64,000 nt of DNA, from contig NW_002476251.1 of the NCBI RefSeq assembly GCF_000189635.1, positions 211,918 through 275,917 on the forward strand. Direction: 5' to 3'. Under the pieces are notes generated by a model, which had not been told where the DNA came from, ran no database searches, and worked only from the letters and a program-made list of their open reading frames with translations. Of the stretch, positions 1 to 16,659 are shown piece after piece (the first letter of the stretch is position 1; each line of letters opens with the position of its first letter). The DNA comes from Tetrahymena thermophila SB210 (lineage: Eukaryota > Ciliophora > Oligohymenophorea > Hymenostomatida > Tetrahymenidae). The translations under genes were made by a program, and so were the position numbers.

Positions 1-3000
1 TTTAAAGAAGAGTTGCTTAGATTAAAGAAAAATTACTTATTCTCAAGGTTTTCTGGGAATTCTCTAAAAAATCTGTATTTACTGTTTTAAATTATTCCTT
101 TTAAGAAAGGGGATGTAATTGTAAAAGAAGGTGAAAAAAGTGATAAAATTTATGTTGTAAGAGAAGGAGAGTTTAAAGTATTAAATATTTTATTGATTTT
201 TTAAATAGAATTTAAATTATATTACTGCTAATAACTAAACTTAACGATAATTGAATTTAAATAGTTGAATAAAATTTATTATAGTTTAAGATAAATAAAC
301 AAATTATTTAAAAAATATTTTTTTGTTTGTTTTAGGTATCAAGGACAGCGTATATAAAAATTGAGGCAGATGCAACAAGCTAATTGAATGTAAATCAAAA
401 AAAAAAGGAATCAATAGTTGTTGATGTAATAGTTATATTAATTGATTTGTTTATTTAGCTTATTATTTAAATTTTAAATAGCTAGGCATTCTTGGACCTA
501 ACTAATCTTTTGGTGAAGAAGAGTTTTTCACTTAAGAAAAAAGAAAAGTAAATGTAGTTTGCTTATCTAGAACGGGCGAAGTAAAATATATTTACAAGAG
601 TTTATGATTGTTATAAGAATGTTTGAAATAAAAGCTGATGATTCTTAATAGAAGAGAGTTCTTTAAGAAGATGGGATATGATGAGAAATAAATTAAATTT
701 ATGGAATAGCTTGCATAATAAAAAAATCTATTTAGAGAAACTCAATTTGAGAAATTAATATCAACATTCAGTTAAATGAAGCAGCAAATATGTGAAAATA
801 AATAAGGATAATATTTAGACCAACAACTTTCATCAATTGAGCAAGAATAGCTTCTCTAAAAAGAGTTGATAGATTCCAAAGCTTAAACTGATGTTCCCAA
901 CGAAAACATTTAGCCTCAACAGAAATCCAAAAGAAATCAAATTTTTTTTAAGAAACCTCTTCTACCTTAGGAAGATAAAATCAAAGAAAAGCAAAATAAT
1001 ATCGTCAAATATCATTTTATAAGAAAAAAAGTAATTTCTACTCAAAAAAATCCAAATGAGCAAGAGGATCTACAAAGTTTGCATAATTCTTTCTACCAGA
1101 ATTCAAGTTTATTTTAAAGTAAAATACCATCCCTCTTAAAAATAAATCTTTTGCCCTCTAAAAGATTTTCTCTTATTTATAAAATAAAAATGAAATAAAT
1201 TTTTAGAATTTTGAAGAAAAATAAAAAGTTAGTGTGGATAAATATTTAATTACTGAATTCAAATAATTTCATTTGCAATATTTTATCATTTTTTATTTGA
1301 ATTTATAAATAAGGAATTTTCTTCAAAAAAAATCATGAAAATCAATACTTTAATCAAAAATAAAAAATTTTACTTTTATTAAAAAAAATGTTATTTTGTT
1401 AAAAATATTTTGATTTTTTAATTAGGTTCTTAAAATGATAACAAAAGATTTAAATTAGAAACAATTTCATCAAAGCAAAATTAAAAGGGAGAAGGATAGA
1501 ATACAAAATTTGATGAAGCATCTTCTATTAGGTAAAGAATTCATAATTTTAAAGGTTTGTAAATTGTTTTATAGTTAAACAAGATAATAAAAATTATTTG
1601 GCCAAGAAAGCAGAGTATCTACACCAGATAAATAAATACAACAATATTTAAAGAAAATGAGTGTTATGTCTGTTTCATTAGATTTAGGAAGAATATCTAA
1701 ACAACCGTTTTCAGAATTATAATCTCGTAATTTAGATTTTAAGTTCTCTATAATAATTAACAATATTTAAAACAAAGCAATCATACTTGGTTCACCAAAA
1801 TAAGTTAATTCAAGGATATCTTAGTTCAATGATTTAAATTTAAGTTAATGCTCACAAGACTCTTTGGTTTATGATAAAAAAATATAATAGCAAGAGGAAA
1901 CGAAAATAAATTTAAATTCTAATATTCACTCTTTAAATGATAGTGCCATGATAAATAAAGCCTAAGAATATAAAATTAGTAAAAAGTAGAATTATGAAAA
2001 AATGAAAATGCTGATTGATTAAGAAATATTACATCATTCTTTTTTTTTGAATAAAAAAAAGTATAAAACAGCAGAAAACTAATTTTTTAAAAATCTTGAC
2101 GAAAAGCTTCAATCTTCAAACAAAAATATGCAAAGATACTTCAATACAAGATAAAAACCTTCAGTATAAATTAAAGAAATATTTACTTAGAAAGAAAGCC
2201 GATCTCCAGAACGTAAAAAAATTGAATTAAACTTAGATTCTTCACCAAAACAAAATATATCATCAAATTATGAATAGAATTCTCCAATTAAAAACTGTAA
2301 AAATTAAAAAAAATTTTCAGATTAAAATCTCTTTTTTTTTTATTAATTAGAATAATATGTGCATTACTCTTTGTTGAATTATTCTGCAGCATAAGATTCT
2401 GATAGTGTTTTAGATATTAGCAAAAATACAAATATCAACAATTAATATTTTAATAAAAAAACATAAAATTCATTGCTCCTTTCGCAAATAGTTACACCAT
2501 TTATTGATAAAAAAAAGTGTTCCCAATATTATGAATCTGAATATGGAAATTACTAAAATAATGTTTAATAAAAAAAGAGAGTTAATTCTATGCAACTAAA
2601 AAAATTAAATTCATTTGAAAATAATACAAACACATTAGATAAAAGCAATATTAAATTTGAATAAAGCATTTACTACTAAACAGATACATTTACTAAGAAA
2701 AAAAACAAAAGTTCTTTCCTAATTAAGACAGATGCAAATTAAAATATCTAAAAAACTGAATAATCTACTTAAAAAACAAATTAATTAAGCTCAACCTAGT
2801 ATAATAAGTTTTTAGAAAATAAACTGAAATAATTATAAACTCCTTCGCCTAAATTAAATAAGAATTTTTTAAGCTAAATCTAAAGCCCAAATTTAATTAC
2901 AAAAAAAGAATAAATTCTTAATAATAACTCTGAAAAATTACCTTTGAAATATTTCTCTTCTAAACTAAAAGATATTAACGAGGCAATTTAATAGAAAGGA

Positions 3001-3114
3001 AGATTTTTTAGCAGCAGCATATCTCAAAATAAATTAACTCCTTAGATCCATTTTAAATCTAAAAAAGTATTAAATTTAAGTGTTTAAGGACTGTAACAAA
3101 TTAAAATGAATTGA
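1..3114 (+). CDS. cyclic nucleotide-binding domain protein, 5' end outside window
   Basis: This is the C-terminal part of a cNMP-sensing protein; the gene begins left of the window. The segment at 91-177 reads KKGDVIVKEGEKSDKIYVVR, typical of the first strands of a cAMP/cGMP-binding beta-roll. After an intron (178-334) and a second one ending near 480 comes LGILGPNQSFGEEEFF, the phosphate-binding cassette region, though the usual Arg of a functional cassette is not obvious. An intron at 581-634 then joins to LMILNRREFFKKM, the closing strand and helix. The rest is a long K/N/Q/S-rich tail with no domain I recognise, crossing introns near 1121-1424 and 1532-1574 and ending at TGA 3112-3114. 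Many Gln codons are TAA/TAG. It could be a PKA regulatory-like protein or one of the large ciliate family of stand-alone CNBD proteins; kinase or channel parts are not visible here. The third intron's donor is uncertain. Confidence 0.85.
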
Positions 3115-3800
3115 TTTATCTTCAATAAATTACAAATTTTTTAAAGTAATTTTTAAAAATTATATTTCTATATTTAAGTCATATATATATATTACTTGTT
3201 TAATAAAAATATTGTAGTTAATATTTATATAGAATCAACTTTCTTTACTTAAAGCAAATTAACTCTTAAAGTAAAAGCATTGTATTAAATTAATTATTCT
3301 TTTTTTTCAAATAAATTATTTGGCTAAAAATTGCACTTTTGTATGAAATATATAAAATTTTTCACAATAATGTTTTTGGTAGTTAAATATTAAAATATTT
3401 CATAAAAATATTTGTTGGTTATTTTAATAAAATTAAATTAATTTAATTAAACTAAAATAGAAAAATCAAAAATTAAATATTATTTGTTAAGATTTTATAT
3501 AATTTTTAAATTTTGTTTAAAGGTATTTATTTATAAAGCTTATTATTATTGTCACTGAATTTTTAAATCAGCTAGCTAATTAAATTTGATTTTGAAAAAA
3601 GCTATACTTTCTGTTAAATTCATATATAATTTATTAACTTATTAGGAAGCTCTTTTAAAAGATATTCAATTTAAAAAAAATTTGAAAATTTTGGCAGAAA
3701 TAGTAAACATTATTATTAATTGATAATTAATTTCTGGCATTATTTATTCATTTTCAATACTTAAATGAGCGCAAAAAAAAATTGCTAACTTAATTGTTGT
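3115..3800. other. intergenic spacer, no gene seen
   Basis: AT-rich spacer between two head-to-tail genes. It holds a short (TA)n run near 3181-3193 and several T tracts. I see no open frame with protein character and no RNA gene. Confidence 0.7.
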
Positions 3801-6262
3801 ATGGAATGCACTCCAACTTTATTGAATTTACACGAATAAAATTTAAAGCTTCAATAAAAGTATTAATAAATGGTAATTTCTTTAATTATTATTTTCTAAT
3901 TATGAATTAAAATGTTATTAGAAATTAGAATTAATCTAAGCAAATTTGAATAAATAAGAAACTTCGTCGAGCACTCAAATATTTACAACAATAAAAAAAG
4001 ATAAGAACAAATGGGCAAGACCTTGCTTCAATAAACATTAAATGGGAGTAACTTAAAATGAAAGTAGAAGTTGCAACTCAACAAAAGATTCTTCGCTTTA
4101 TAATTAAGTATCAATATTAAATAAATAGTTTGCTGCTTATGGCTTTTGCTATTAAAAAAGCCTATCTATTGAAGGGAAAAAAGATACCTCTAAGATTTAC
4201 ATGAATGAAAAATTCGATTAAAATCTTGAAGATTAAAATAAAAATAATAATAATTTTTAATTATAAAATGACTCTCATTAATATTGCCTTACAAAGAGTA
4301 ATAAAAAAATATTTTTAGATTAAAAAAACGAATTTAATAATGTTTCTGCTATTGATTTTGATATTTTAAAATAAGAAATGAGTTAAATTAATTCTGACTC
4401 AAATTAGCATGAATGCATGTAATCTCGTTCAGGTTAAAAATAGAGTTAAAATAAAAATTCATCATGGGAAGCATTTTTTGGCCTTAAAAACACTAAAAAA
4501 AGCACTCCTCCTTAAGTTAAATAGACCTACCGCTCAATTAGTTTAATATAAAAATCAGGGAAATCTGTAGATGATTGCTTTGAAAATTACAAAGCAATGT
4601 CAGATAAAGAAGCAAATTATGTTTAACTTTAAAATCTTTAAAACATAAATGAAAATGTAAATAAAAATTAAGTTAACACAGCAGCCAATAAATTTTAATT
4701 AGATAATATCTTACATTAAAATTAGCTATAGCAAAATGGGTATAATGATTTAAATTAATCATAACATTTTTAAGGTTAAATAAGAATGAATTTGTTAGAT
4801 GAATAAAAACTAAAAAATAAAAAATAAGGCTAATAAAGATCCTAAACCCCAAGAATAAATTAAACAAATTTTATGATAGATTAAGATTTAAATTGGCAAA
4901 AACAATAAGTTAATATATCATAAATAAATTACACACAAAACTCTTAAGATTTATCTTACAGATAACCTTTAAGCAATAATAACAGAATCAAATCGTTTAT
5001 TGAAGAAGAAAATTAATCTACTAAAAGTCCATACACTCCTTAATAAATTAAGCTAAATAAATCTATAAGAAATAATGAAAAGTGTTACAATTAATACAGT
5101 CAGTCTCCAGTAGCTTTAGCTGATTTAACAAATGAAAATAGGCTAAATGTAACTTAGAGAAGTTCTTTACATCCTTTTCCAATACATACAACTCCTATAT
5201 TAAATAATCTTATATCGAGCAATAAAAAATAATACTATTTTGATAACTCTGTAGAAACTTAAACATAGAGAAATTTTTAATTTTAAGAACTTGAAAATAT
5301 AAACCCGAATTATTAAAATGTAAGCCCTTTCTTAACTAAAAATGAAGAAAAATAGAACCAAATAAAAATGCCTTCAAATAAATCTGGACAAATATATAAA
5401 AATCAGGAATTTAGAGGGGAAACAAGTAGCAATGGATATGCATTCTCATAAAAGTTGTAGCAGTCAAGGAATAGTAGCCTTTAAACTCAAGAATTTAGAG
5501 AATGCAAATAAATATTATTCAATAAATATAATTTACAAGACATTCAATAAATTAATAATGATTCCTATCTTCTTCAATCTGATAAAAACAATGACTAAAC
5601 TGGATTTTTCAATGAAGAGATATTCAAAAATATTGGTCAATAAAGCGAAGCAAGGAGTGAAGTTATATCTCAAAATAAACTTTCAGATTAGTAAGCATTT
5701 TCAGTTTTATCAAATTGCAAGTCAATAAATTCTTCTTAAATTTCCTCTAATTCTTCATCTAGTCACACAATTTGGTATAAAATGGTATCAAGAGTGGGAG
5801 AAAGATATCTGTCTACAGTAAATGCTTTAATTTTCAAATTATTTGTTTTAAAAAATTTTTAATTTTAAAGTTTGATGGATAAACAGAATTTATTATAGGG
5901 AGATAAATGACTAAAAAATTTTAACAATTAGGTAATTTATTAATCTAAAATCAATTTATAAAAATATTTAATTCTTATTAAAATAATTCTTAGAAGATGG
6001 AAAGGTAAGAGGTGGCATAACTTTACACAAAAACTTATAAAATGCTTTTAATACTAAATTTCCATTAAATAGCATACTTATTTAGTACCCTAAAGCTATT
6101 CTAAAGTTTTCAACAAATGGCTAAAGGATAAAGTAAATTTCTTAAATTCAATAACTATTTTAAATAAATAAACTGCTTTATTATAAAAAAAGAATTAAAG
6201 AAGATTGTTACGTTTTCTAATAAGTTACTCCTATTGAAGCAATCAACTTAGCTAATGAATGA
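3801..6262 (+). CDS. N/Q-rich protein of unknown function, about 765 aa
   Basis: Four exons (3801-3872, 3922-5817, 5871-5931, 5994-6262) give 765 residues with phase kept at every join. The start MECTPTLLNLHEQ is the first ATG after an in-frame TGA, and it is followed by a 49-nt intron. The large second exon is dominated by Asn, Gln, Ser and Lys, with no fold visible. The last about 110 residues are different: after SHTIWYKMVSRVGERYL the small third exon and last exon give FDGQTEFIIGRQMTKKF, then EDGKVRGGITLH, ending in VTPIEAINLANE before TGA. That conserved-looking, less repetitive C-terminus is probably the functional module. I do not recognise the family. The neighbours, a CNBD protein and a membrane protein, give no clear hint. 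Confidence 0.8.
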
Positions 6263-6792
6263 ATATTAAAATGATAAGCATTTAAATGTTTATTCAATAG
6301 ATTATTCCTTTAAAATTAACTTAAACTTAGATAAAATTTTTATTTTCTGTTAAGTAAATTAAAAAATAAATAAACGAATTTAATCCTTTCAAATAAACGT
6401 GTCTTTTAGTTTTAAGATTTAATCTAGTTAAAAAATTATATATTTAAATATTCGATTTTTGTTGTTATTTTTGATGTCACTGCTTATTTATTTCAAAATA
6501 AATTTCTTCTTTTTAATTGCATTTGTCAAATTATTTAAATATAGAGTAGATAGATGTCTTTATATTGATAAATCAGAATTATTTTTATTAAGAAATATTA
6601 AGTAACAATATTGTATAATTTGCATTAAAGAAAATTTTAGTAAAATAAGACTATTTAAACATAAAAACTAATTTTAGAGTTAAAAATTCATAGCACTAGG
6701 AAAGTAGATTTACAGGAAGATTTTAGAGGAAGTATAATTAGAGAGATTTTAAAATATCAAAACAAATAATAATTTATTTTGAGCTTAAGAAA
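6263..6792. other. intergenic spacer, no gene seen
   Basis: AT-rich spacer between two + strand genes. It would carry the 3' UTR of the upstream gene and the promoter of the membrane-protein gene; no specific element is recognisable. Confidence 0.65.
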
Positions 6793-9521
6793 ATGCACAG
6801 TTCGATATACTTAACTGTTTTGGTTGTGTTATCTTTGATCTTGCCAGATTTTATTAATTTGGTTACATCAAACTTTTCAATTATTGATGCAGAGCTTAAA
6901 TATTACAGGAACATGGGCGATGAATTATAAAAATACAAAGAATCGCTTGTAGAAAGTTTAAAGGCAAAATATGAGTTGTACTACAATCCTAGAAATAATG
7001 CAAGTTAATCATCAACTAACTGCTAAGATTTAGATAGCAATTTAGCTAACAAAAACATTTATGACGAAATATTTCAAGAAACTTAAAAGCAATAAAATGA
7101 TAGTATGATTAGAGCATAAGGCAGTGATGAGGCTCTTTTTGAAAAATTTATTAACTAGAAAGTATCAGACTTATCGAAGAGATTTGTATCAAAGACAACA
7201 AAAAATGAAATCATTTTAGATTAATATAATGATAAAGTTTATTTAGTTTCTATCGATAACAAGTTCCTCTTCACAGATGATTAATCCTACTCATGTAATT
7301 AATATATTAGCATATAAATTTTAAAGAGTAAAAAAACTAATTTCTTACTTTGAGAAAAATTTAAAGCCAAATTCTTCTCCAAAAAAAAAAAGAAATCATT
7401 CAAATTTAGTAATTTAAAGAAAATATACAATTTGCATAAAACTATGATAGAAAAACATATATTTGTTTTAAAGTTGATGAAGGAGAAATATATTTTAAAA
7501 TTACTTACTTACTTACTTAGGAATTCATATTAAGCAAGGAGAAACTGAGTAAAAAATATTGAAAATTAATTTCTTTTATAAATAGTTGTTAGTATTATGG
7601 AAATGTAAGATGAGAAGTTGTTTGGGAATATTAGCTATGAAAGAAATTCTGATATTTAATGGCGCTTATGCACTCTTCATAAGATAAATGGAGTTATCAA
7701 GGATATTCAATTTGATACTTAGAAACAAAATTTTTTAATTAACTACATAGATACATAGAATCAATCTTTTATTCGTGTTTATAACTCAACTTCTTTCTGC
7801 CAAAAATAAAAGAATTAGTTTTCTAGTTTTTATAAAAATGACAATAAAATGAATGATCAATCATCAGAACAGCAAGAAAGCGTCTAAACACAAATGAAAT
7901 TTTATTAATAAAAACACAATTTCAGAATTGAAGACATATTTAAGCTAACAAAAGAAACAAAGTATGACTAAAAAAATTATTTGGAAATTCCCATGAACTA
8001 TACATAAATTTTAAGAATGACATATTATAAAAATTTAATTATATACTCTTCTTTGGCTGATCGCTCTCTTATGAAGACAATAAAAATTTCAAAGTAATTA
8101 ATTTACTCGCTATACTAAAACTACTAATTGAATAAAGTTATAATACAATTTTATATATTAAAGCAATTAGGATGAAGCCTAATTACAAAAAATTAATCTT
8201 CCTAATTTTTCTTATATTGACAAAGACTATGTGCAGGTACTCAGCATATAGGTAGTAGATATTTTAGAAGAAAAGGGAGGCTTTACATAAAAATTTATAG
8301 CAATAGTCCTGAAGTAACGATTATTAAAATTATATTAAAACATGAAATTTATTTTAATTAATAAAAATTAAGAGGAAACAGCGAAGATGTATTTATTGAA
8401 TGTGAACTATATAAAACAAAATTTGATTAAAATAGAGAAGAAATACCTAAAATTGATAACACTAGGTTCTTTTTCAATAGAGAAGAAGCTCAAACACTTT
8501 TTAGCAAAAATGTTTCTCAATATGTAATTAAATTAAAATAATTAATATAAAACTGATTTTAATAAACATATCAAGATGAGAAACATAGACATCTTTGAAA
8601 ATAATTTATTTCCTCATGTGCACACAGCATACAGTAAGATGAGAAACAAATTTGTTGTTAATATATTAGACTAGTTTTTAATACTGGTTGATTTTTCGTA
8701 AGCTATTAAAATTTTGCAATAATAAACTAATATTTTTATATAAATATTCAGCATTCCTTCGATGATAGGAATAATTGATATTGAACCTACAAACTATTCT
8801 AAACTAATTAAAGAAGGTTTCAAAATTAAAAAAATGCACTTCTCAGAGAATGGAAATTTCTTATGCATCGTAAAATATAAAAATATAATTATATTTTATT
8901 TGAAGTATATAAAAAAATTAAAAGCTAACTCAGGATTAAGAATAACACAATTAAATTTTTTTACTAGAAATGAGTAAAATAAATAGTATCAATAAATTCT
9001 AATAAACTGGTAATATTTTTAATATTTCTTTCTCGATAAATTGAGAACTTATTAAAAGCCAAACTAAATTGAATACTTTACTTAAAGAAAATGAATAAAG
9101 TAGAAATGATATTTACAAAGCTATTTTTATTAAAAGCTTTTATTAGATTTATTTTAAATATAAATTTTATTAGAAATGTTTTAGATTAAAGAAGTAAGAG
9201 ACAGAATTAAAAATCATATTATCAAAGACTTTAGTGCATATGAAGGTGATGAAAATGCCTAATAATTGTAAAATATTTATTTAAACAAGCGATAAGCAAT
9301 ATTATATTAATAATTAAAGAAATTCAGTACTATTATTAGAAGGAGGTGAAATCTTGAACATGAGTTTATGCACAAATTGCACAAACAAATTTAAAAAAAG
9401 TGTTGTGAAGGAATTAGTTGATATATTTTCTACTCTTCTAATTTCAATAGGATTCATAATCCTTTTCATTTGTGCAAAGTAGCTTATGGCGAATATTGAA
9501 GAAGAATAAGATGATTACTGA
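6793..9521 (+). CDS. single-pass membrane protein of unknown function (signal peptide, C-terminal TM)
   Basis: Starts MHSSIYLTVLVVLSLILPDF, a clear signal peptide, and ends with a C-terminal hydrophobic helix (LISIGFIILFICAK) followed by a short acidic tail MANIEEEQDDY. This predicts a type I membrane protein of the secretory pathway. The lumenal part has strand-like blocks such as DRKTYICFKVDEGEIYFKI and FSENGNFLCIVKYKN, reminiscent of beta-propeller blades, but I cannot assign a family. Introns fit at about 7328-7366, 7547-7584, 8136-8270 (boundaries unsure), 8525-8578, 8699-8752 and 9009-9058. Reading between 7328 and 7547 needs a one-base change in the A11 run at 7381-7391, so either that run is miscounted or the gene is frameshifted there. 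TGA stop at 9519-9521. Confidence 0.7.
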
Positions 9522-10496
9522 TATGCTTAACCAAATTAAATAATTAAGAACTATTTAAGCTAAGATCAAAAAAATTATATTTTAAATAAAGAAAATTCCA
9601 TTTTAAATTACTAAATTTAATTAATTATAAAAAATTATTTTAATTTATTATTTGTATTAATTTTAAATTAAAAATATATATTTAAATATATAAATTGTAC
9701 TAATTCATTTTATTGTTAGACAAATGGTTTTTATATCAGTATATTCTATACTTTTAGCTCTATCAATAATTAAAATTCTAAGTAATTTTACAAAATACAA
9801 AAAATATTTTGTCTAATTTTTTTTAAAATTAAAAATTCTTTACAGTTTTAGTAAATATTTTTTGATAAATTAATCATTTATATTTTTTAATTAAAAAAAG
9901 TTTAAGAAATTAAAAATTTTAGATAAATTTAAGATTAAAACTTTGACTTTCCTCTGCATTAACATGCCAATTATTATTATTTTTTTTTCAAATAATATTA
10001 ACTAGATCATAAAAATATTTATGATAAATAACCAAATAAATTAATATATGGAATTTTTGATTTTTTCAGGAATGATCTCTGTAAAATTATTTATTTGATT
10101 AGCATTAATTATTGATGCTTAGACTAATTAATGTTTGGTTTTATTTAAATTATAGTGCCAAATTGCTTTTTGTCAAATTCTTATAACTTAAAACTACTTT
10201 TATAAATTAATAATAAAAAGTGTTAAAAAAATAAAAAATAAATTGATTTTTAAAATGATAAATTAAAAAAATTAAGGTTGCAAAGTGAAAATTTGAAATT
10301 TGAAAAATAAAAATGTTTATATAATTAATTTATTGTAAAATACACTTTTAAAGGAAATTCATAAAATTGTTGTTAATAATTACTATCAATTATTATTCAT
10401 TAATTATTATTTATTTATTTATTTATGCTATTTATACATTGATTGATAATTTTAATCTATACTTCTAATTATCATAACTTAAAAATAAACGTAAAA
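9522..10496. other. intergenic spacer, no gene seen
   Basis: Very AT-rich region (over 80 percent by eye) with a TTTA tandem repeat near 10404-10427. No gene is visible on either strand. Confidence 0.65.
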
Positions 10497-15622
<5,126 letters not shown>

Positions 15623-16659
15623 AAGATAAATTTTACTTAAAATATAAAATCCTCACTAAATAGTTATATAAATAAATAAATAAATAAACTCTTTTCAATT
15701 CAAATTATATCTAATTATATAGACACAAAATAAATAAATAACAACAACAATAATAAATAAATATTAAAAATAAAAAACAAATCTTGATAATTTATTTAAA
15801 AATTCATCAAGTTAATTAAGGTAATAGCAGTAATAAACAAAAGGATCTTAAATTACATATTATGCAAACTCCTACCTATAAACTTGTAATTATCTATTTT
15901 CCAACTAATTTATTTTATAATAAAAATAAAGTAAAATCTAAAAAGCAGACTCATAAAATTAAAATATCATAATACCTAATTAAAAGTAATCGATCAGTAA
16001 AATTAAGATTACTCCAAAAATATTCAGATAATAAATTACATTCAATTTAAATTTATTTATAATTAGTTAGTTAGTTGATAAGACCCTCTTTCTAAATAGT
16101 TTTAAAATATTTTCTCTTCTATTCTTTTGCAAGAATTTAAAAATTAATGAATTATTTTGATCTGAAATTTAAAACTAAAAATTTATCTAAATTTGAGTTT
16201 TTTTAGTTTATATTTTGATAGATAAAATTTTTTCCTATTTCAAAAAACTCAAGCAAAATTTTCAATTTTTTTTTCATATAAATTGCTTAATATTTAGTTT
16301 TGTATATGACAAATCAACACATTAAATGTAGAGATTTTTAAAATAAATAAATGATTCTTTAAATTTTTTTGGGTTAAATTTTATTTGCTTTTAGTCTAAT
16401 CATTCGAAAATTTACATAAATTTTAATTATCATTTTTTTTGAAGAATTTATGTAAATTTATTTTAATAATTTTTAGATTTTTTAAAGTATTTATCTTAAA
16501 GACTTAAAGAAAGCAATTATATTTATAAAAATAAAATTTTTAAATGAAAAGCCAAAAGAAAAAATTATTGATTTGAATAAAATTAAATTTTTTTACATAA
16601 ATTTTAAATAAAAACAAAATACTTTAATTTTTTAGAATAATTCATATTTTAATATAATA
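15623..16659. other. intergenic spacer between convergent genes
   Basis: Holds the 3' ends of the kinase gene (+) and the B-box/EF-hand gene (-). It contains AAAT tandem repeats near 15666-15686 and a 15-nt inverted repeat described separately. No gene seen. Confidence 0.7.
16408..16459. repeat. perfect 15-bp inverted repeat, hairpin potential
   Basis: Arms AAATTTACATAAATT at 16408-16422 and its exact reverse complement at 16445-16459, with a 22-nt loop that includes eight T. It sits between convergent genes, so a role in 3'-end formation or simply chance in AT-rich DNA are both possible. Confidence 0.6.

Noticed and set aside
605-607. In-frame TGA in the cNMP-binding gene, possible selenocysteine or pseudogene
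   Set aside because: A phase-0 intron at 581-634 removes it and restores a typical closing strand of the domain.
5432-5728. 98-residue + frame inside the N/Q-rich gene
   Set aside because: It lies in another frame of a well-supported long exon.
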